Assembly: GCA_024180945.1 (NCBI GenBank)
Contig: JAKSGN010000022.1
Coordinates: forward strand, 620,001-684,000
Direction: 5' to 3'
DNA: 64,000 nucleotides
Origin: Macrophomina tecta
Taxonomy: Eukaryota; Ascomycota; Dothideomycetes; Botryosphaeriales; Botryosphaeriaceae
Part shown: piece by piece, positions 14,064 through 25,963 of the stretch
How positions within the stretch are numbered: position 1 is the first letter of the stretch
How the letters are laid out: every line of letters starts with the position of its first letter
Program-made: the position numbers and the translations under genes
The notes under the pieces: model-generated
The model's input: the letters and a program-made list of their open reading frames with translations, nothing else
Database searches by the model: none
Told to the model about the DNA's origin: nothing

Positions 14064-16364
14064 CAAATACCCTGGGACCCTGGTTGAGGGTTACGGATGC
14101 TTTGACTCCATATAGCGAGGGGAGACGTGTTATGGGACTTCTGATGCCAATCTCAGGGAGATAGAGAGTGTGTGTGATGCGAGTGCTGCGGACTTGGAGG
14201 CGTTTGGGCTCGAGCGATTACCCAATTGAGGTACTCAGAATGTGGAGAGGGTTTGTGAAAAGGGGCCGTGAAGAGCTGGTGCAGCTTGAGTGGGCGTGTC
14301 ACTGAGTATGTAGAGATTCGGCGGACGGAATGCCGTGGCGGCGATTCTGAAAGAGTTGTCTCTTAGATTGATATCCTCTTTGAGGCGGCAGGATCCGGAG
14401 GTGTTTGGCTGGTGCGGTTCTGGCATCATAATGGCTGGGAGACGGGTGGAGATTTACTCACTGGATATTGCGCATGTCTGTCCACAAATTTGGTGTCAGT
14501 GTCGATCTTTTCTAGATCAATCACAGACAACGCATTTGTATAGCCTGCGGCAGGGAATGCTGGGGTACGGCAGACATCCTCGGAAGCATCAGAACTTCCC
14601 ACCCTCAGATATCGGACAGACATAGAAGGTCGGGAGCTGTCCTCTCGTGATATACACACGGAATATTGGTAACTGAATGAAATAAAGGAAAGAGAAACGG
14701 ACAGGTAACACCGAACGTTGTGCAACACTCTTGATAAGCCGTTATGGTATGGACACGGTGGGTTCAATGTAGCGTGCGCCTTGACACGGGCGGAATTGTT
14801 CAAGCCGGAACCATATTCACTCGTATATTGGTCGGGAATAGCTTCAAACCCTCAAATCCAAGCATTAAGTCAATACACAGCCCAGATAGCTGTAGATATA
14901 TCTGCAATATCCGAAGACAGAGATTTCGGGCGGTTGCGTGTATCAGCAGCACCCGCAACCATATGGACGGAGTTGAAGCAGTGGTCTCGATATGCGAACT
15001 GGTATACATCCGAAAGCATTGACGACGGAATCATTTAGTAGTCTCTGGTGATCATATTGGTGGCATGGCCAATTTTCGTAGGTACGTGTGTATGTTGTGG
15101 TAGGAGTCACCTTGTTCGACAAAACAGTAAGATGCACAGTAGCAGCAACATACGTATCTGAGTAGAAGGTTTGAACATCTCAACTATATTGTGTCCCTGT
15201 CCAAGCTCCATTAGCTTTTCAGCCCCAATGCTCGATATATTGGTTTGATGCGGGTACTTACCCCCTCTCCTTCTTTTCCCGGTTGAGCTCCGTCGTTTGT
15301 GGCCCTTGCGCTCTCCCTTCACTATGCCTCAACATAAGTTCCTCAATCCTCCACTTTCTCCTATCAGGCCGTATACCCTCTTAGGGCCCATGTTTTCCCT
15401 TTTTCCTGTAGAAGCTTTTCCGTCCATCTCCGTACAAATATGATATGGCTTCATCTCATCAATCAAGCTACCTCGCTTCTATCAATCTGATTTCGCACCT
15501 GTATCCGTAAAGCATTCCTTTGCTTCTTGCAAAAGCCTGTCATTGCCCTCTAGGACAAGAGCCATGAATTTCTCGCCCTTTCCAGCCCGCGGAGAAAAGG
15601 TGAGCAAGTAGAGGGAGATGGTTTTTTACTGTCTACCAAGACGGCCCGGAGATGTGCCAAGTGGTAAGACGCAAGACCCTCATTATCGGACTAACATCGT
15701 TGGCAAGCTTCTTTCATCGAATTGCGGCTGCACAAACAGCATACGCACAAGTCCACATCGAACAGTTAAGGGACCCGGATCTTTCCCGGATCTCTTCCGA
15801 GAAAGGAGAATTAGCCAAACACGAGTGGGAACTCCGATTTTTCGACCCTTTCCGTCAGAACTTGGGTCCTCAACAATATTCCGTGATTCAACCGTATGAG
15901 GGAAATATTGGGTGTGGCGGTCAGGACCTGGCGCTCACGAAGAGCTCGTGTAATGTCATTACAATTAGTAAGGAATCTTCCAGAACGTGGTATTTGCTGC
16001 ATCATAATGGTATAGCTCGCGAACGACCCATTCCATTGGAGCACTGTATCTGCGCAGATGCTGCCAGCAAGGTGCCCTTTTCAATCAAGTTTCCATGTTC
16101 GTGTATTGGCGGACAAGAACAAAGGAGGTGAATGTAGGTAAATGCCTATTGGTACTGTTGGTTTATGGGGACTGGGGAAAAATATTCATCTGAGGGTTTA
16201 AGGGCTCCTCCGGTGTCGGATGGCCCCTCAAGTGTTGGGTTGGAGAACTCAGAGCCATTTCCAAGGCCAGAACTTTCACTAACGAAGACACTAGTATGCC
16301 TCAGTGAGCATTCATATCAGCGTGCATCCCGCAAGCTCTGGAGAGAGAAGCTCAGGACCATTAA

Positions 16365-17926
16365 ATGCCATGCCCGAAACACCCTCACCCTTGGGTGCCC
16401 TATGATGCCTTCCTGATCTGCGAGTGCGAGACTATCTGCAGCTTCTGCAGTGAGGATCTTAGCGCTCCCAACTCTTTGGTAAAACATGTTTATCAAAAGC
16501 ATCGCAACAGGAAGAACATGAGTTACAAGATATTCGATTCTTTGTTCCAAGTCTATTTGGTGCCTGAGAAAGACGTCCAGAAAAGATTGTACGTTTTTCA
16601 TTCTACCCCCAACGTTCTTGAACCAGGGACCATCTCACAAGCATATCACAGCATACGATCTCCTTGCAAATGCGATAAACCGCATATTCGAAAAGGTTCT
16701 CAGCAAAGTGTTGATACCGATATTCATGGTGCAAGCCAGCCGGAGAATTTTACTGAGCCGGAAAGATTGGACCCCGCAGAGAGCGTTTCCCTGTTGAACA
16801 CAGCAGACTCAGCATTTAGTGGGATCTTGGTGGCAAACCCAGACCAAGTGCGGATTCAGAAAACCTCGGACGGTAGCCAGGAGGATGACCCAAGTGACCA
16901 GCGTGCGATTACTCAAAGAGTAACAACGTCCCGAAAGCGGAGTTTCCCTGGAAACTCTCTGTACAGTGGCGATGGCTCTCAAACAGCAGAATCCATAGAA
17001 AACGGACGACAATCTACACCTAGCAACAACGGAGCCAGCAGTCCTTGGAAATTCCAGTCTATGGGACCCTTCGCCTCCCAAAACAGATTTGCCCATTCAA
17101 AGGAGCCCAGGCAATCAGTTCCATTTCCCGGTGTGCTGGGCATCCCATCAACCGGATGGGATGTTTTTAAAATGCCCGGAAATGGTCATGAATTCTTCAT
17201 GCCGCCTTGGACCTCGCAGCAGCCTTCCACCTACCCTCCAAACATCATCAAAAGCACGTCTCCCTCACGAAAAAGCAGCAGACTTGGACCATCCTTCCAT
17301 TTTGGAGATCCCCAGCATATCAACGATTCCGTGCCCCCTCATCAGCCTCCTCCGCCACAACCAGCATATTCATCCGTAGCGAGCCAAGGACACAATCCAG
17401 CTAGACTCCCCACACAAGAGCCCATCCCTGCCTCCCTTCTTCTGCAGGGCGGCTTCGAGGGAATAAAACAACGATACGCAGCTAAAGAGCACAAAGTGGC
17501 ATCATCACAAGTTTCCTGGTGCCCCCAGCAAGCAGGACCACAATCACATCTGCACTATCCCGGGCACCCAATGCTCATGTATCACATACCGCTAACCTAC
17601 AACCCCCACACAATCAAATCTCCAACGCCATGCATGGATACGCGATCCAGCCGCACCAAACAAGAGTAGCAATAGCAGGAGCGGCAGGCGTCCAAGTGAA
17701 TCAGACTGGCCGGTTACCCGCTCAAGGATGGCAACGGCCACCCGGTGCAGCGTCTGAGCAGCAACAGCAGCAGCATGGCAGCACTCTCATCGCCACCAAC
17801 AACATGGCCACCAGTGCAAGTGGTACCAATGATATCGCAAAGATCATTTCGGAGCCCTTTGGAAATGCCCATGAACACAGTGTTCAGCAGAGAGGAAGAC
17901 GCAGCAAACGGGAAAGAGCTGTGTAG
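16365..17926 (+). CDS. Zinc-finger-like protein of unknown function
   Basis: I do not recognise this 473-residue protein. Two exons, 16365-17510 and 17651-17926. A stop codon just before the ATG fixes the start. Near the N terminus (about residues 20-50) there is a Cys-x2-Cys...His-x4-His arrangement (CSFCSEDLSAPNSLVKHVYQKH, broken here as CSFCSED and LVKHVYQKH), resembling one C2H2 finger, preceded by an ICECE motif. The rest is Ser/Pro/Gln-rich and disordered, with a glutamine run and a basic end RGRRSKRERAV. The first exon can be read on to 17669, but the downstream frame (QPPHNQ..., glutamine- and proline-rich) has the same composition; the 140-base intron has a GCTAAC branch site and no AG before its acceptor CCAG at 17650. 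A transcriptional or RNA-binding role is only a guess. Confidence 0.6.
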
Positions 17927-18241
17927 AAAAGGAGAGGCGACAAAAAAAAAAAAAGGAAAAGAGAAAACAGAACCCGACTCAAACCAAGCACCCGCTAATC
18001 ACAGCAAGGATTGGAAAGAACGAAAGGAAAGCGGAGCCAATTTCACCCTAAACTGGACTCATGACTTATCTTATGCACTGCCCCAACCGCATCTGCGCCA
18101 TTTCCTTCTAGCAGAGGCTATAACAGTTTGGGAAAAGGAAAAAAGGGATGGAAGGAGAGGATACAGCTCATGCACACGCATCATTTCGTTCAGAATGTCA
18201 ATCCCCAACCACCACACCAAGCCCTCGGCGTGGCCCTCCAT

Positions 18242-18282
<41 letters not shown>

Positions 18283-18942
18283 GCAGCATGCACCATGCCC
18301 TCTCATTTGTTATTCAATCCCCCCTGGTTTCTGACCAGTACACACAAAAATCGAGATACAACCAGACCATCACCAGCGCACAGATTGCCAGAAAAACACA
18401 CAGTAATTGGTAAATTTAGTACAAATTGGAGTGGTTTGGTGGTCAAAAACACAAACTAACACCGTCACCCAGCAACACTCACTCACAAACACCCATCCCA
18501 AACCTCACATCATCCGTATAGAGAGAAATGCTGATAGAAGTTATGATATGATTCGAATGAAACACGCCCTCTGCAAAGGAGAAAGAAACAGTCATGGTTT
18601 ACCGCTCCACCCCCGCTCTGGCCCACCTACGTAGTCCGGCAGCCCTACCTATCTGAAGAAAAAGACAAACCCCGGACGCTTTGTAAATGCATTTCAATAG
18701 AAGAAGTTCCGAAGGCGAAAGGCGCCAGGAGAAACTAAAAGCATTCGAAACAACAGCAAGCCGCAAGCCACCGTTCCTTATCAAACCCACGTGTGGATGT
18801 GCAAAACCGAAGAACTGAGTATTCTTTTTTCCCCCTTGTAACAAAAAAAAAAGGTATAGTGCACATACCACTGCTCTATCGCATCTCTTGTTTACTCCGT
18901 TCGATGCGATAACAATGTTTGCTAAGCCTCTCCATCGTCTTT
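17927..18942. other. Intergenic with CA microsatellite
   Basis: Convergent gap between the zinc-finger-like gene (+) and RSC4 (-). It contains A-rich runs near 17942 and 18841 and a CA dinucleotide repeat. No gene recognised. Confidence 0.6.
18248..18280. repeat. CA dinucleotide microsatellite
   Basis: About sixteen uninterrupted CA units in the 3' gap between convergent genes. Confidence 0.9.
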
Positions 18943-21816
18943 TTAACCAGCTTTCATCAAGTTCACGAAGATAGTGCACTTTTCCATCTCTACCGAGTCG
19001 CGTTCCTTCGGCGGTGGCTGGCCACGAATTTGCATCGGCGCTGTGCCTGCGATAACTTCGACGTCAATGCGGTTGACGCCAGGCTGTAATCTGGCCTCGA
19101 AAAGCGGGTGACCCTTTTCCCGAGGTTGCTGTTGCTTCTCAGGAGATCCACCAGGATTCGATGGCTGTTGTGTTGGCGGCTGATAGACTTCGGAGATGCG
19201 TGTATTGTTGACGGTCACGAAGAGACGCCAAGGACGCTGGGTTTGGGCGACGGGAACGAAGGGCTTGATCTGGATAGATGAATGTGTACCCGGGAGAGAG
19301 AGGGTAATGGATTGTTGAGTGAGGGTTGACGAGGCGGGAATGTTGAATTTGAAAGGACGGGGGAGCTTCAGTGCCGGGTGGCTGTTGATGCTGATGTTTG
19401 GGAGCAGTGCGTCCGCAATATCTGGTTGTGGTCAGTGAATGTGTAAATCGGATGATGTGCAAGGACTTACTAAATCCAGGTTGTCGGTGCTTGTTGTCGA
19501 AACCGTTCGGCGGGTGTGCAGATGAGTTCTGCTGAGAGACGGCCAAGTGTCCATTGGTATATGGACTACCACTGGCTTGGCGAGAGGCATTAGCGGGCGG
19601 AGCCATTGAAGCGCCAAGAGGATGCGACGTGGCGCCGACTCTCGAATCCGGGACCGCACTGGAAGGGCGTATGCTATCCAGCGCAGGCGACTGGCCTGCT
19701 TGATTTTCGCTCTTCACACCGTTTGGAGCCGGTGATGCCGCAGATCCGCTGCGTGCAGTTGCCTGTAAGCTTCTGTGAGTGGTTTATTCAAAGTATAGGG
19801 AGGGATAGTAGGTTTGGGATCGCATACAGGTCCTCCAGACGATGGCGGCCTTTGTCCATTCACCCCAGCTTGCACATGTCTTTGCTGCCTTTCCAGTGCA
19901 TCGTTATCGACTATGACGCCGGGTGTACTTGAGCTGCGTGTACCAGGTGTTCCTGGCGCTGATGCGTTGGGGGCTGGGCTATTCTTGTTCCCACCCAGGC
20001 GAAGTTTGATGCCTGACGGTCTTTGGTCTTGCGACTGTCTTTGTTGTTGCGAGCTCATGGTAAGCTTGATCGTCTGCTTGGGAGCCGGGACCTTTTCCAT
20101 AGCATCTGCTAATCGCCGCTTGAAGTGTTCCTGTAACATGTTAACGCACTCTAGCAGGAAGGGGACCGCATGACTGACCTCGAACTCATTCGCCAGGTTG
20201 TACATCTCACTGCCATCTTCATTGAACTCGCGTGCATTTGACCAGATAAGGCTGACGCACTCCTCCAGCTGCTGCCAATTCTTGAAGTCGCTGATTCCAC
20301 TGAAACCGTCCTTACGGTTCATGAACCCCTGAATCTTCCTCATGACCGAATTCAAAGACATGGGCGTCTTGATTGCAGCATAGTATTCCTTCAGTCCCCG
20401 GCTAGGAAGGTTGACGAATGGCTGGTAGATTAGGAGACCCCTAACGGAGCATTAGCCAAGAGACCACTACTTACGATAAGAGGTTGAGCATACTCATCGG
20501 GATCTGCGTAGTGGATGAACTCCTGGATCAGCGCTTCTTGAGCCTCTTGGAACGTCTTTCCAGTAAAGTCGGTCTCTCTGCCGGGCGTGGGCTCTTTCCG
20601 AGGAGTGGAACGCCTGTCCGACTTGCGCGTTCTGGTAGGTGTGGCCTGAGGCGCCTGAGCTTCGATCTGAGCAACGGCAGCAGAGCGCTTGGGACGCTCG
20701 CTGAGCTGCCGAGTGACGCTGCCTGGGACACCAGTCCCATCTTCACCTGGAATTGGGGTAGCAATGGCCGAGTACGACGGGTTTCTGTAGGCCGGGTTGT
20801 TCTTGGTCATGAAGTTGGAAGCTGTTTTGCGAACACGCTCAGCATCGGCGTAGATGGCAGAGTTCTTGTCGTTGAATTGCTTTGCATTGTTGACCATGCG
20901 CTTGACGTCGCTCTCAACGGCGGCAAGGTTGGGGTACTCTCTGGCTTGCAACTTGGCCTGCTGTGGAGTTAGCGAGAACTCCAAGGCTGTGCGAACTGGG
21001 ACTGCAGCTGTCCAGGTCCATGCATGCATGAATCTCCGTCCAACCAAGCCTCCCGTGAACGTGCGGAAATATCAGGATCGGGTGGGGGTCTGCAGGACTG
21101 AGGATGTTCGGGAAAAGGCGTACCTCGATGGTGCTGAAGGCAATGGGCAGCTTGATCTCTTCGTAGTACTCGGGAATGGCGTCCTGCAGGCAAGTCAGTC
21201 GGCGGGCGCGGCGAAGACCGGAGAAGCTGCTCGCGGATAGGTACCTTGTTGGGGAGCTCGAGAAAGCTGGTCGCAATGGGGCGGCCTCTGCAGCGGGGCG
21301 AGGCAGGTTAGCGATGGGCTGCATGCGCACAGGGCGGAGCGGTAGCAGGACTCACGTCTTATCCTTCGCGGCCTTCATGGTCTCAAGGAACTTCATGCCC
21401 TTGACAAAGGTCGTCTCGGGCGTCTCCCTGTCGCCATTGTCGTCGTCCTGGAGCTCGGCGCATCGTGTCAGCGGTTGCGGGCAGAAATGCAGCTGCGGGG
21501 GGAGGGGTGCAGCGGGCTTGAGGCCTGGAGGGCGAACTCGCGGCGGCTGCGGTGGTTTGAAGAGGGGAGCGTGCGGGTAGGGTGGACAGCCTGGTGCTGG
21601 TCAAGGCCGAAGCCCGTTAAGCGTCGCGCGTTGGACCAGGAAGCTCAACCGCGACGCATCCGCAGCCCTCACTGCAGCACCCAGCGCAGCCTCGCAATGG
21701 CGCCTCGCAGGCCTTGTTGCGCGCAAACTCACCGGCAACTTCTGTCTTTTGGACGCGCGACCCTCGGTTTCGGGCGAGGCCGCCGTTGCGGCTTTGCGCT
21801 TCGACTCGCGCTCCAT
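18943..21816 (-). CDS. RSC4: Double-bromodomain RSC chromatin-remodelling subunit Rsc4
   Basis: Predicted 693 residues in nine exons: 21816-21733, 21447-21356, 21287-21245, 21183-21124, 20960-20475, 20421-20179, 20130-19828, 19762-19471, 19421-18943. Rsc4 is a subunit of the RSC nucleosome-remodelling complex and binds acetyl-lysine on histone H3. The start MERESKRKAATAAS is followed by a basic KRQK patch. Bromodomain 1 (about residues 50-170) shows DAIPEYYEEIKLPI and NAKQFNDKNSAIY, with the acetyl-lysine asparagine position occupied by the ND pair. Bromodomain 2 (about 235-350) shows GLKEYYAAIKTPMSLNSV and NAREFNEDGSEMYNLA. A low-complexity linker precedes a conserved C-terminal region (about 535-693) ending DSVEMEKCTIFVNLMKAG. 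A 48-base intron (20131-20178) happens to stay in frame; removing it gives NEFEEHFKRRL, the normal helix. Some Pezizomycotina annotations name this family simply bromodomain protein. Confidence 0.85.
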
Positions 21817-22198
21817 CGTGGTTGCGGATACTGGCGCAGGCTCCGGCGTGCGCAGCGGACTTCGGGGCTCGGCGGGCGGGAATGCGCTTCGGGGAGTCGC
21901 GGTGGTGCGCAGCAGCGTGTTGCCAGCAGCAGCTCAATCGCGTCTCGATCGCGGTGCCAAGCAAGGTGTTGGCCCGAACTCGAGCTTCACGTGATCCCTG
22001 CCGCCGTGAGCCCACTTCACCAACAACCTTAAATGCGAACGCAAAAAGCAGTCGGATACCGCTTGTGTCGGTTTTGTTCTTCCTACAGGGTATCGCTAAT
22101 CAACGAGAATACCATGAATGAAATCCCATGGCAGCAAAACACGCGTGCCTTCCTTTCTCTAAGGTCCCGCTCCCAGAAAGTACATAACAGTAGACCTA
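21817..22198. other. Intergenic between RSC4 and the CaM kinase
   Basis: Short gap between two minus-strand genes, holding the kinase 3' end and the RSC4 promoter. No gene seen. Confidence 0.6.
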
Positions 22199-23686
22199 TC
22201 AGTGCTTGCTCGCCGCCTCGGCTTCGAATTTCTTCCGGTCCTCCTCCTCCTTCATCTCGCGAACCTTTGCGAGAACAACCTCCCGGAAGATGGCTCCCTT
22301 GGCAATCTTGCTCAGACTCCTCTTGTGCGGGCCACCAGCCGCGTTCTCCGACGTGTTGAGGCCACGGTCCGTTGAGCGGCCAGCCAGCGCCTCGCCGGCG
22401 GCCTCCTTCGCATTTGCCGGCACATCTCCCTCGCCGGGCACGTCCTCCTCCTCGTCCTCCTGCATCTTGAGCGCCTCGATGCGGTTGGCAAGCTTGACCA
22501 GCTCGATACCGCGGCGAAGGCGGGCCTTTGCGACGTAGGCGCGGATCTCGGGCAGCAGGTTGTGGTCCGAGGCGGTCTCGCCCTTGAGCCATGGGTGTGC
22601 AAGAGCCTCCTGCAGGAGAAATCAGAAAAGTGGCTTGTGGCCAAGCTGGATATTGCACTCACCGCACTCGTTGCACGCTTCTCCGGCTCAGGCTGTAGCA
22701 GGGAGTTGATGAAATCCTTCGCGTCCTTGCTGACTTCCTTCCAGTACCTCTCGTGGAATACAACACGCCCATTCTGGCACTCCTCGATCAAGTCTGCCAG
22801 ACTCTCGCTGCGGAAAGGAGAGTAACCACAGAGCAGAGTGTAGGTAATGACACCCATGGACCACATGTCCACAGGCTTGCCGTGTCCGCGCTTCAACATC
22901 ACCTCGGGAGCGGCATAGCCGAAGGAGCCAGCCATGGTTGTGAGCTGCTCGTCGGGGGAGTCGAGCATCTTCGCGATACCGAAATCAGCGAGCACAAGGG
23001 ACGCATCCTCGGCGGGTGTAACGTAGAGAAGATTCTCAGGCTTGAGGTCTATGCGGTGGTCAGAACGCGCGCAAGAAATTTTCATAATATTGCACGTACC
23101 CCGGTGGACAACGTTGTTCTGGTGGAGGTAGTTGACAGCATCGAGGACCTGGCGGATGGTCTCGGCGGCGTCCTTCTCCGTGAATCTGCCCTTCTCGCAA
23201 ATGCGGTCGAACAGCTCTCCTCCCGTAGCGAGCTGGGTGACGATGTAGTATTTGTCCTGGCTGGCGTCAGAAACAATTGAGTGAGATAGCAATGTCTCTA
23301 CACACCCTCGACTCAAACCAATCGTGGAAGCGGACGATGTGGGGGTGCTTCATGCGCTGAAGCATCTCCAGCTCATCGTAGACCATCTGCTCATTGCCCT
23401 TGACGTTCTTCTTGAGGATGATCTTCACCGCAACCTTGCCCTCAGGGCAGTCCGCCTCGCGGACAATGCCGTATGTGCCAGCTCCAAGGGTCTTGCCGAA
23501 GCGGTACTTGGATCTGTTATGGGGTCGTTCAGTAGGGGGCAGTGGGCGGTAGGGGCTGCGACACGCACTTCTTGTCGTAGCTGTCGGGCTGGCCGTGCAG
23601 CTTGTTAAGCATTCCTGAAACTGTAAACGCGGGGTGGGGTTAGTATTGCGATGGGCAATGGGTTCGCGCGCCGACTTACGACTCAT
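22199..23686 (-). CDS. cmkA: Calcium/calmodulin-dependent protein kinase (CmkA/Cmk1 type)
   Basis: Predicted 406 residues in six exons: 23686-23680, 23620-23569, 23513-23306, 23256-23100, 23048-22663, 22609-22199. It phosphorylates Ser/Thr targets in response to Ca2+/calmodulin; the Aspergillus CmkA family acts in growth and cell-cycle control. The catalytic domain spans about residues 22-280: glycine loop GAGTYG, lysine in VAVKII, HRDLKPEN (the Asp codon 142 is split by an intron), DFGIAK, activation segment [13 protein letters not shown], and HPWLKGE at its end. A basic helix then follows ([19 protein letters not shown]), the expected autoinhibitory and calmodulin-binding segment, and an acidic, Lys-rich tail. 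The first coding exon is seven bases (ATGAGTC); joined to exon 2 it gives [20 protein letters not shown], matching the family N terminus. The acceptor of exon 2 could alternatively be six bases later. Confidence 0.9.
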
Positions 23687-24553
23687 TTTGGCGGTAGGGA
23701 CTCCTGTCTGGCGCGACTGTATTCAGGTAAGGATAGTGTGGTGAATTGCGGTCAGGCTGGGGCGTGCGGTACACGGGAAAGCGGAGAGCGGAGGCGTAGG
23801 AGGTGAGATCTAAGGGCGAGCGAAACGGCGGCCCGATGGAAGGCAGCGAGGCCGGGTACAGCAGCAGAGGCCTGGAAGAAAAAGAGGTCGTGAGGAAGGA
23901 AAGTACAGGTCTCACGAGGGCGCCTGCTTGGGACTGAGCGGCTGGAGCTGATAATTGTGCTGGTAGGCGGGGCACGGTTTCCGCTTTGCGCGAAGCTGAC
24001 ACCGTGCGGCTGACATGGGGGTGGCTCAGCCTAAGGCGGCTTCGTAAACGCTATGCTAGTGTCTCAGAACGCGCGAAACGTGATTTGAAGAGCGCGAACA
24101 CCAGGCAATAGGGCCGTCGAGCCGCTTCGTTTCGTCGCGGCTGCTATCTGAGGACCCTGGGCTGCGGGAGCGCGCCTGCCCCGCCGCGATTGGCGCCCAG
24201 GCGAGCGTACATATCCCATCGCTGAGCGACGTCTACACGACCCACAGCGTCATCGGCGTTGTCGGCTTGCGCCTGCCTGCCCATGCCGCAGCAGCCTCCA
24301 GCCGCGGCCCGGCCACTCTGCCGTGTAATGCAGCAGCAAGGCAATGGCAGCCAAAACCAGCTCGGTCGACGGCAGACGTCATAGCTGTCGTGACCCCAGA
24401 GCATTTTATAAGCACCATCAGCTGTGCACAACGTCGCCTCCGAGGTCCATTCGATATCCTCCTCGCTGCTGCTTCCATTACTAGCTCCAGACCCACCGAG
24501 CTTGAGCGTTGACATCGCTTGCCACTCTGCTGCTACAGCTAAACTCCGCCAAA
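23687..24553. other. Divergent promoter between the CaM kinase and a small membrane protein
   Basis: Nearly 0.9 kb between divergent genes. GC-rich, no recognised gene; presumably promoters and leaders of both neighbours. Confidence 0.6.
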
Positions 24554-24920
24554 ATGCCTACCGCGACCACAGTCTTCTCTGTCTTCGCCGGCATTGTTGC
24601 CGTGCTTTCCGTCTACGTCTACTTTTTCGGCATCCCGCCGGCGGTCAAGCGCGAACTCGAGGAGAAGGCCTTGAAAACCATGGGGGAAAACAAGGCGTCC
24701 TACTTGGTCAAGGGTATGCCGGCTACTGCATGTGGTTCTTGCGCTGTCGGCTGACGTTTTGCCAGATCAAATCAACAAGGTGCCTGCATCAGATCAGCAG
24801 GAAATCAAGGACATCAAGAAGGATGTCGGCAATCTTGCTGGCGGTAGCCTGAACAATCCTCTTGGCAAGTTCGCTGGAGACTCGGCGGACGATGCAACCC
24901 GTCCTCTCACGGGTCGTTGA
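24554..24920 (+). CDS. Small conserved fungal membrane protein, unknown function
   Basis: Predicted 104 residues from two exons, 24554-24713 and 24766-24920 (52-base intron). One hydrophobic segment near the N terminus (about residues 6-28, ending VYFFGIPPAVKREL) suggests a single-pass membrane anchor with the rest facing the cytosol or an organelle lumen. The remainder is charged and helical, with KTMGENKASYLVKDQI, then NLAGGSLNNPLGKF, and a C terminus DDATRPLTGR. This layout is familiar from short uncharacterised proteins found across Pezizomycotina, but I know no experimentally supported function. An in-frame upstream ATG at 24509 would add 15 residues; 24554 has the better context (CCAAAATGCC) and is preferred. 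Confidence 0.7.
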
Positions 24921-25963
24921 GACAATCAGCCAGTTCTAGAACGGGGAGGTCCGAACGGACATTACAGCTGTGGTTGTTAGCGGAGCGCTGGTGGACAGTG
25001 GAAGTTCGTGACCTATCACGGAGATTACCCGTTCTGGAGGATGTTGCATGGTGGTTCACGAGGACAGGAAGTCACGACAACAAGACGGGGACGGTTATGC
25101 AGGCAATAATGAAGCATCACTTCCTGAGCATGCATGGTTGTCCGATGTGTTTTCCGTGATTGGACGGACTAGAGCAGGGGGTTGGTGAAGGAGCGCAGCT
25201 GTAACTAGCCGATGCTTAGCGGCAGCCCTTAAACAACCCGAGCCTGCGGACAGATATAGCGACACAACTGCGCGGGTGATGGCGATTCCTGGTCTGGTAC
25301 TGTACATTTGCGTATCCGTGTGCTGCAACACCCCTTGTATTATGGGGGGGAGGGGGGCGTGACTACAGCAACTTCGGGACAGCACAGGCGCGCGGCGCCA
25401 CAACAGCGGTCGCGCGCGGTGCCGACACAGCCGGCGACAGCAAACCCTTTGCCATGCCGGGGGCGGTGGTGCTGCGAGCGGCGCTGAAGCGGAATCTGCT
25501 GGTGACGTGGGGCGCGCGAGTCATTCGGCACGTGCAAGCTTATCGGGCGGGAGACAGGGACATGCTGAGGACAGCCAGGGTGGTGGGCAACAGGTGCGCG
25601 CATGTGAAAGGGGAAGAAATCAAACAACATCGATGCCATCTCCCCAGACCTGCTCGGCCCAGCACGTCATGGCGGACGGCTGGTTTGGCGCAGGCTGAAC
25701 CCCTGCGCTGGGCGGTAGCTCGGCATCCACGCCCTGATCTCCACGCCGCCTTCACAAGCCTGTGAGCGCGCGAGCGGTTCCATTCATCTCCGAGTTCCGC
25801 TGCTCACTGACCACCCATCCGCCGCCTACCGCCTGCCGCGCAACTGTTTGTCCGACTCGGATCCGTACGGTATATGGCCTCTTGATTTCCTGCGCTACCC
25901 GCCCCTCTTCTTTTTTTCTCTCCGCCTTCCCTTCGCCTGTGCCCCCGGAACCACGCTTTCAGA
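24921..25963. other. Intergenic upstream of the phosphotransferase
   Basis: One kb of GC-rich sequence including a G-rich tract near 25343-25357. Open frames on both strands overlap one another and show no protein-like features. No gene seen. Confidence 0.5.

Larger units (their letters stand above)
12982..16364. other. 3.4-kb gene-poor gap
   Basis: The largest gap in the window. It starts with the SSB 3' end. Open frames are short, rich in rare composition and match nothing I know, including frames of 185 residues at 13607 and 159 residues at 15652. A small repeated motif is listed separately. It may be the remains of decayed mobile DNA or genes. Confidence 0.45.

Noticed and set aside
13607..14164. 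185-residue plus-strand frame in the gene-poor gap
   Set aside because: No motif, no codon preference like the neighbours, and it spans the repeated GCATTC motif; likely chance.
15650..15725. tRNA-like A-box sequence (GCCAAGTGGTAAGAC)
   Set aside because: No matching T-loop (GTTCGANNC) at the right distance and no acceptor-stem pairing by eye.
15652..16131. 159-residue plus-strand frame
   Set aside because: Composition is not protein-like enough to call and I recognise nothing; kept only as a point to check in the gap finding.
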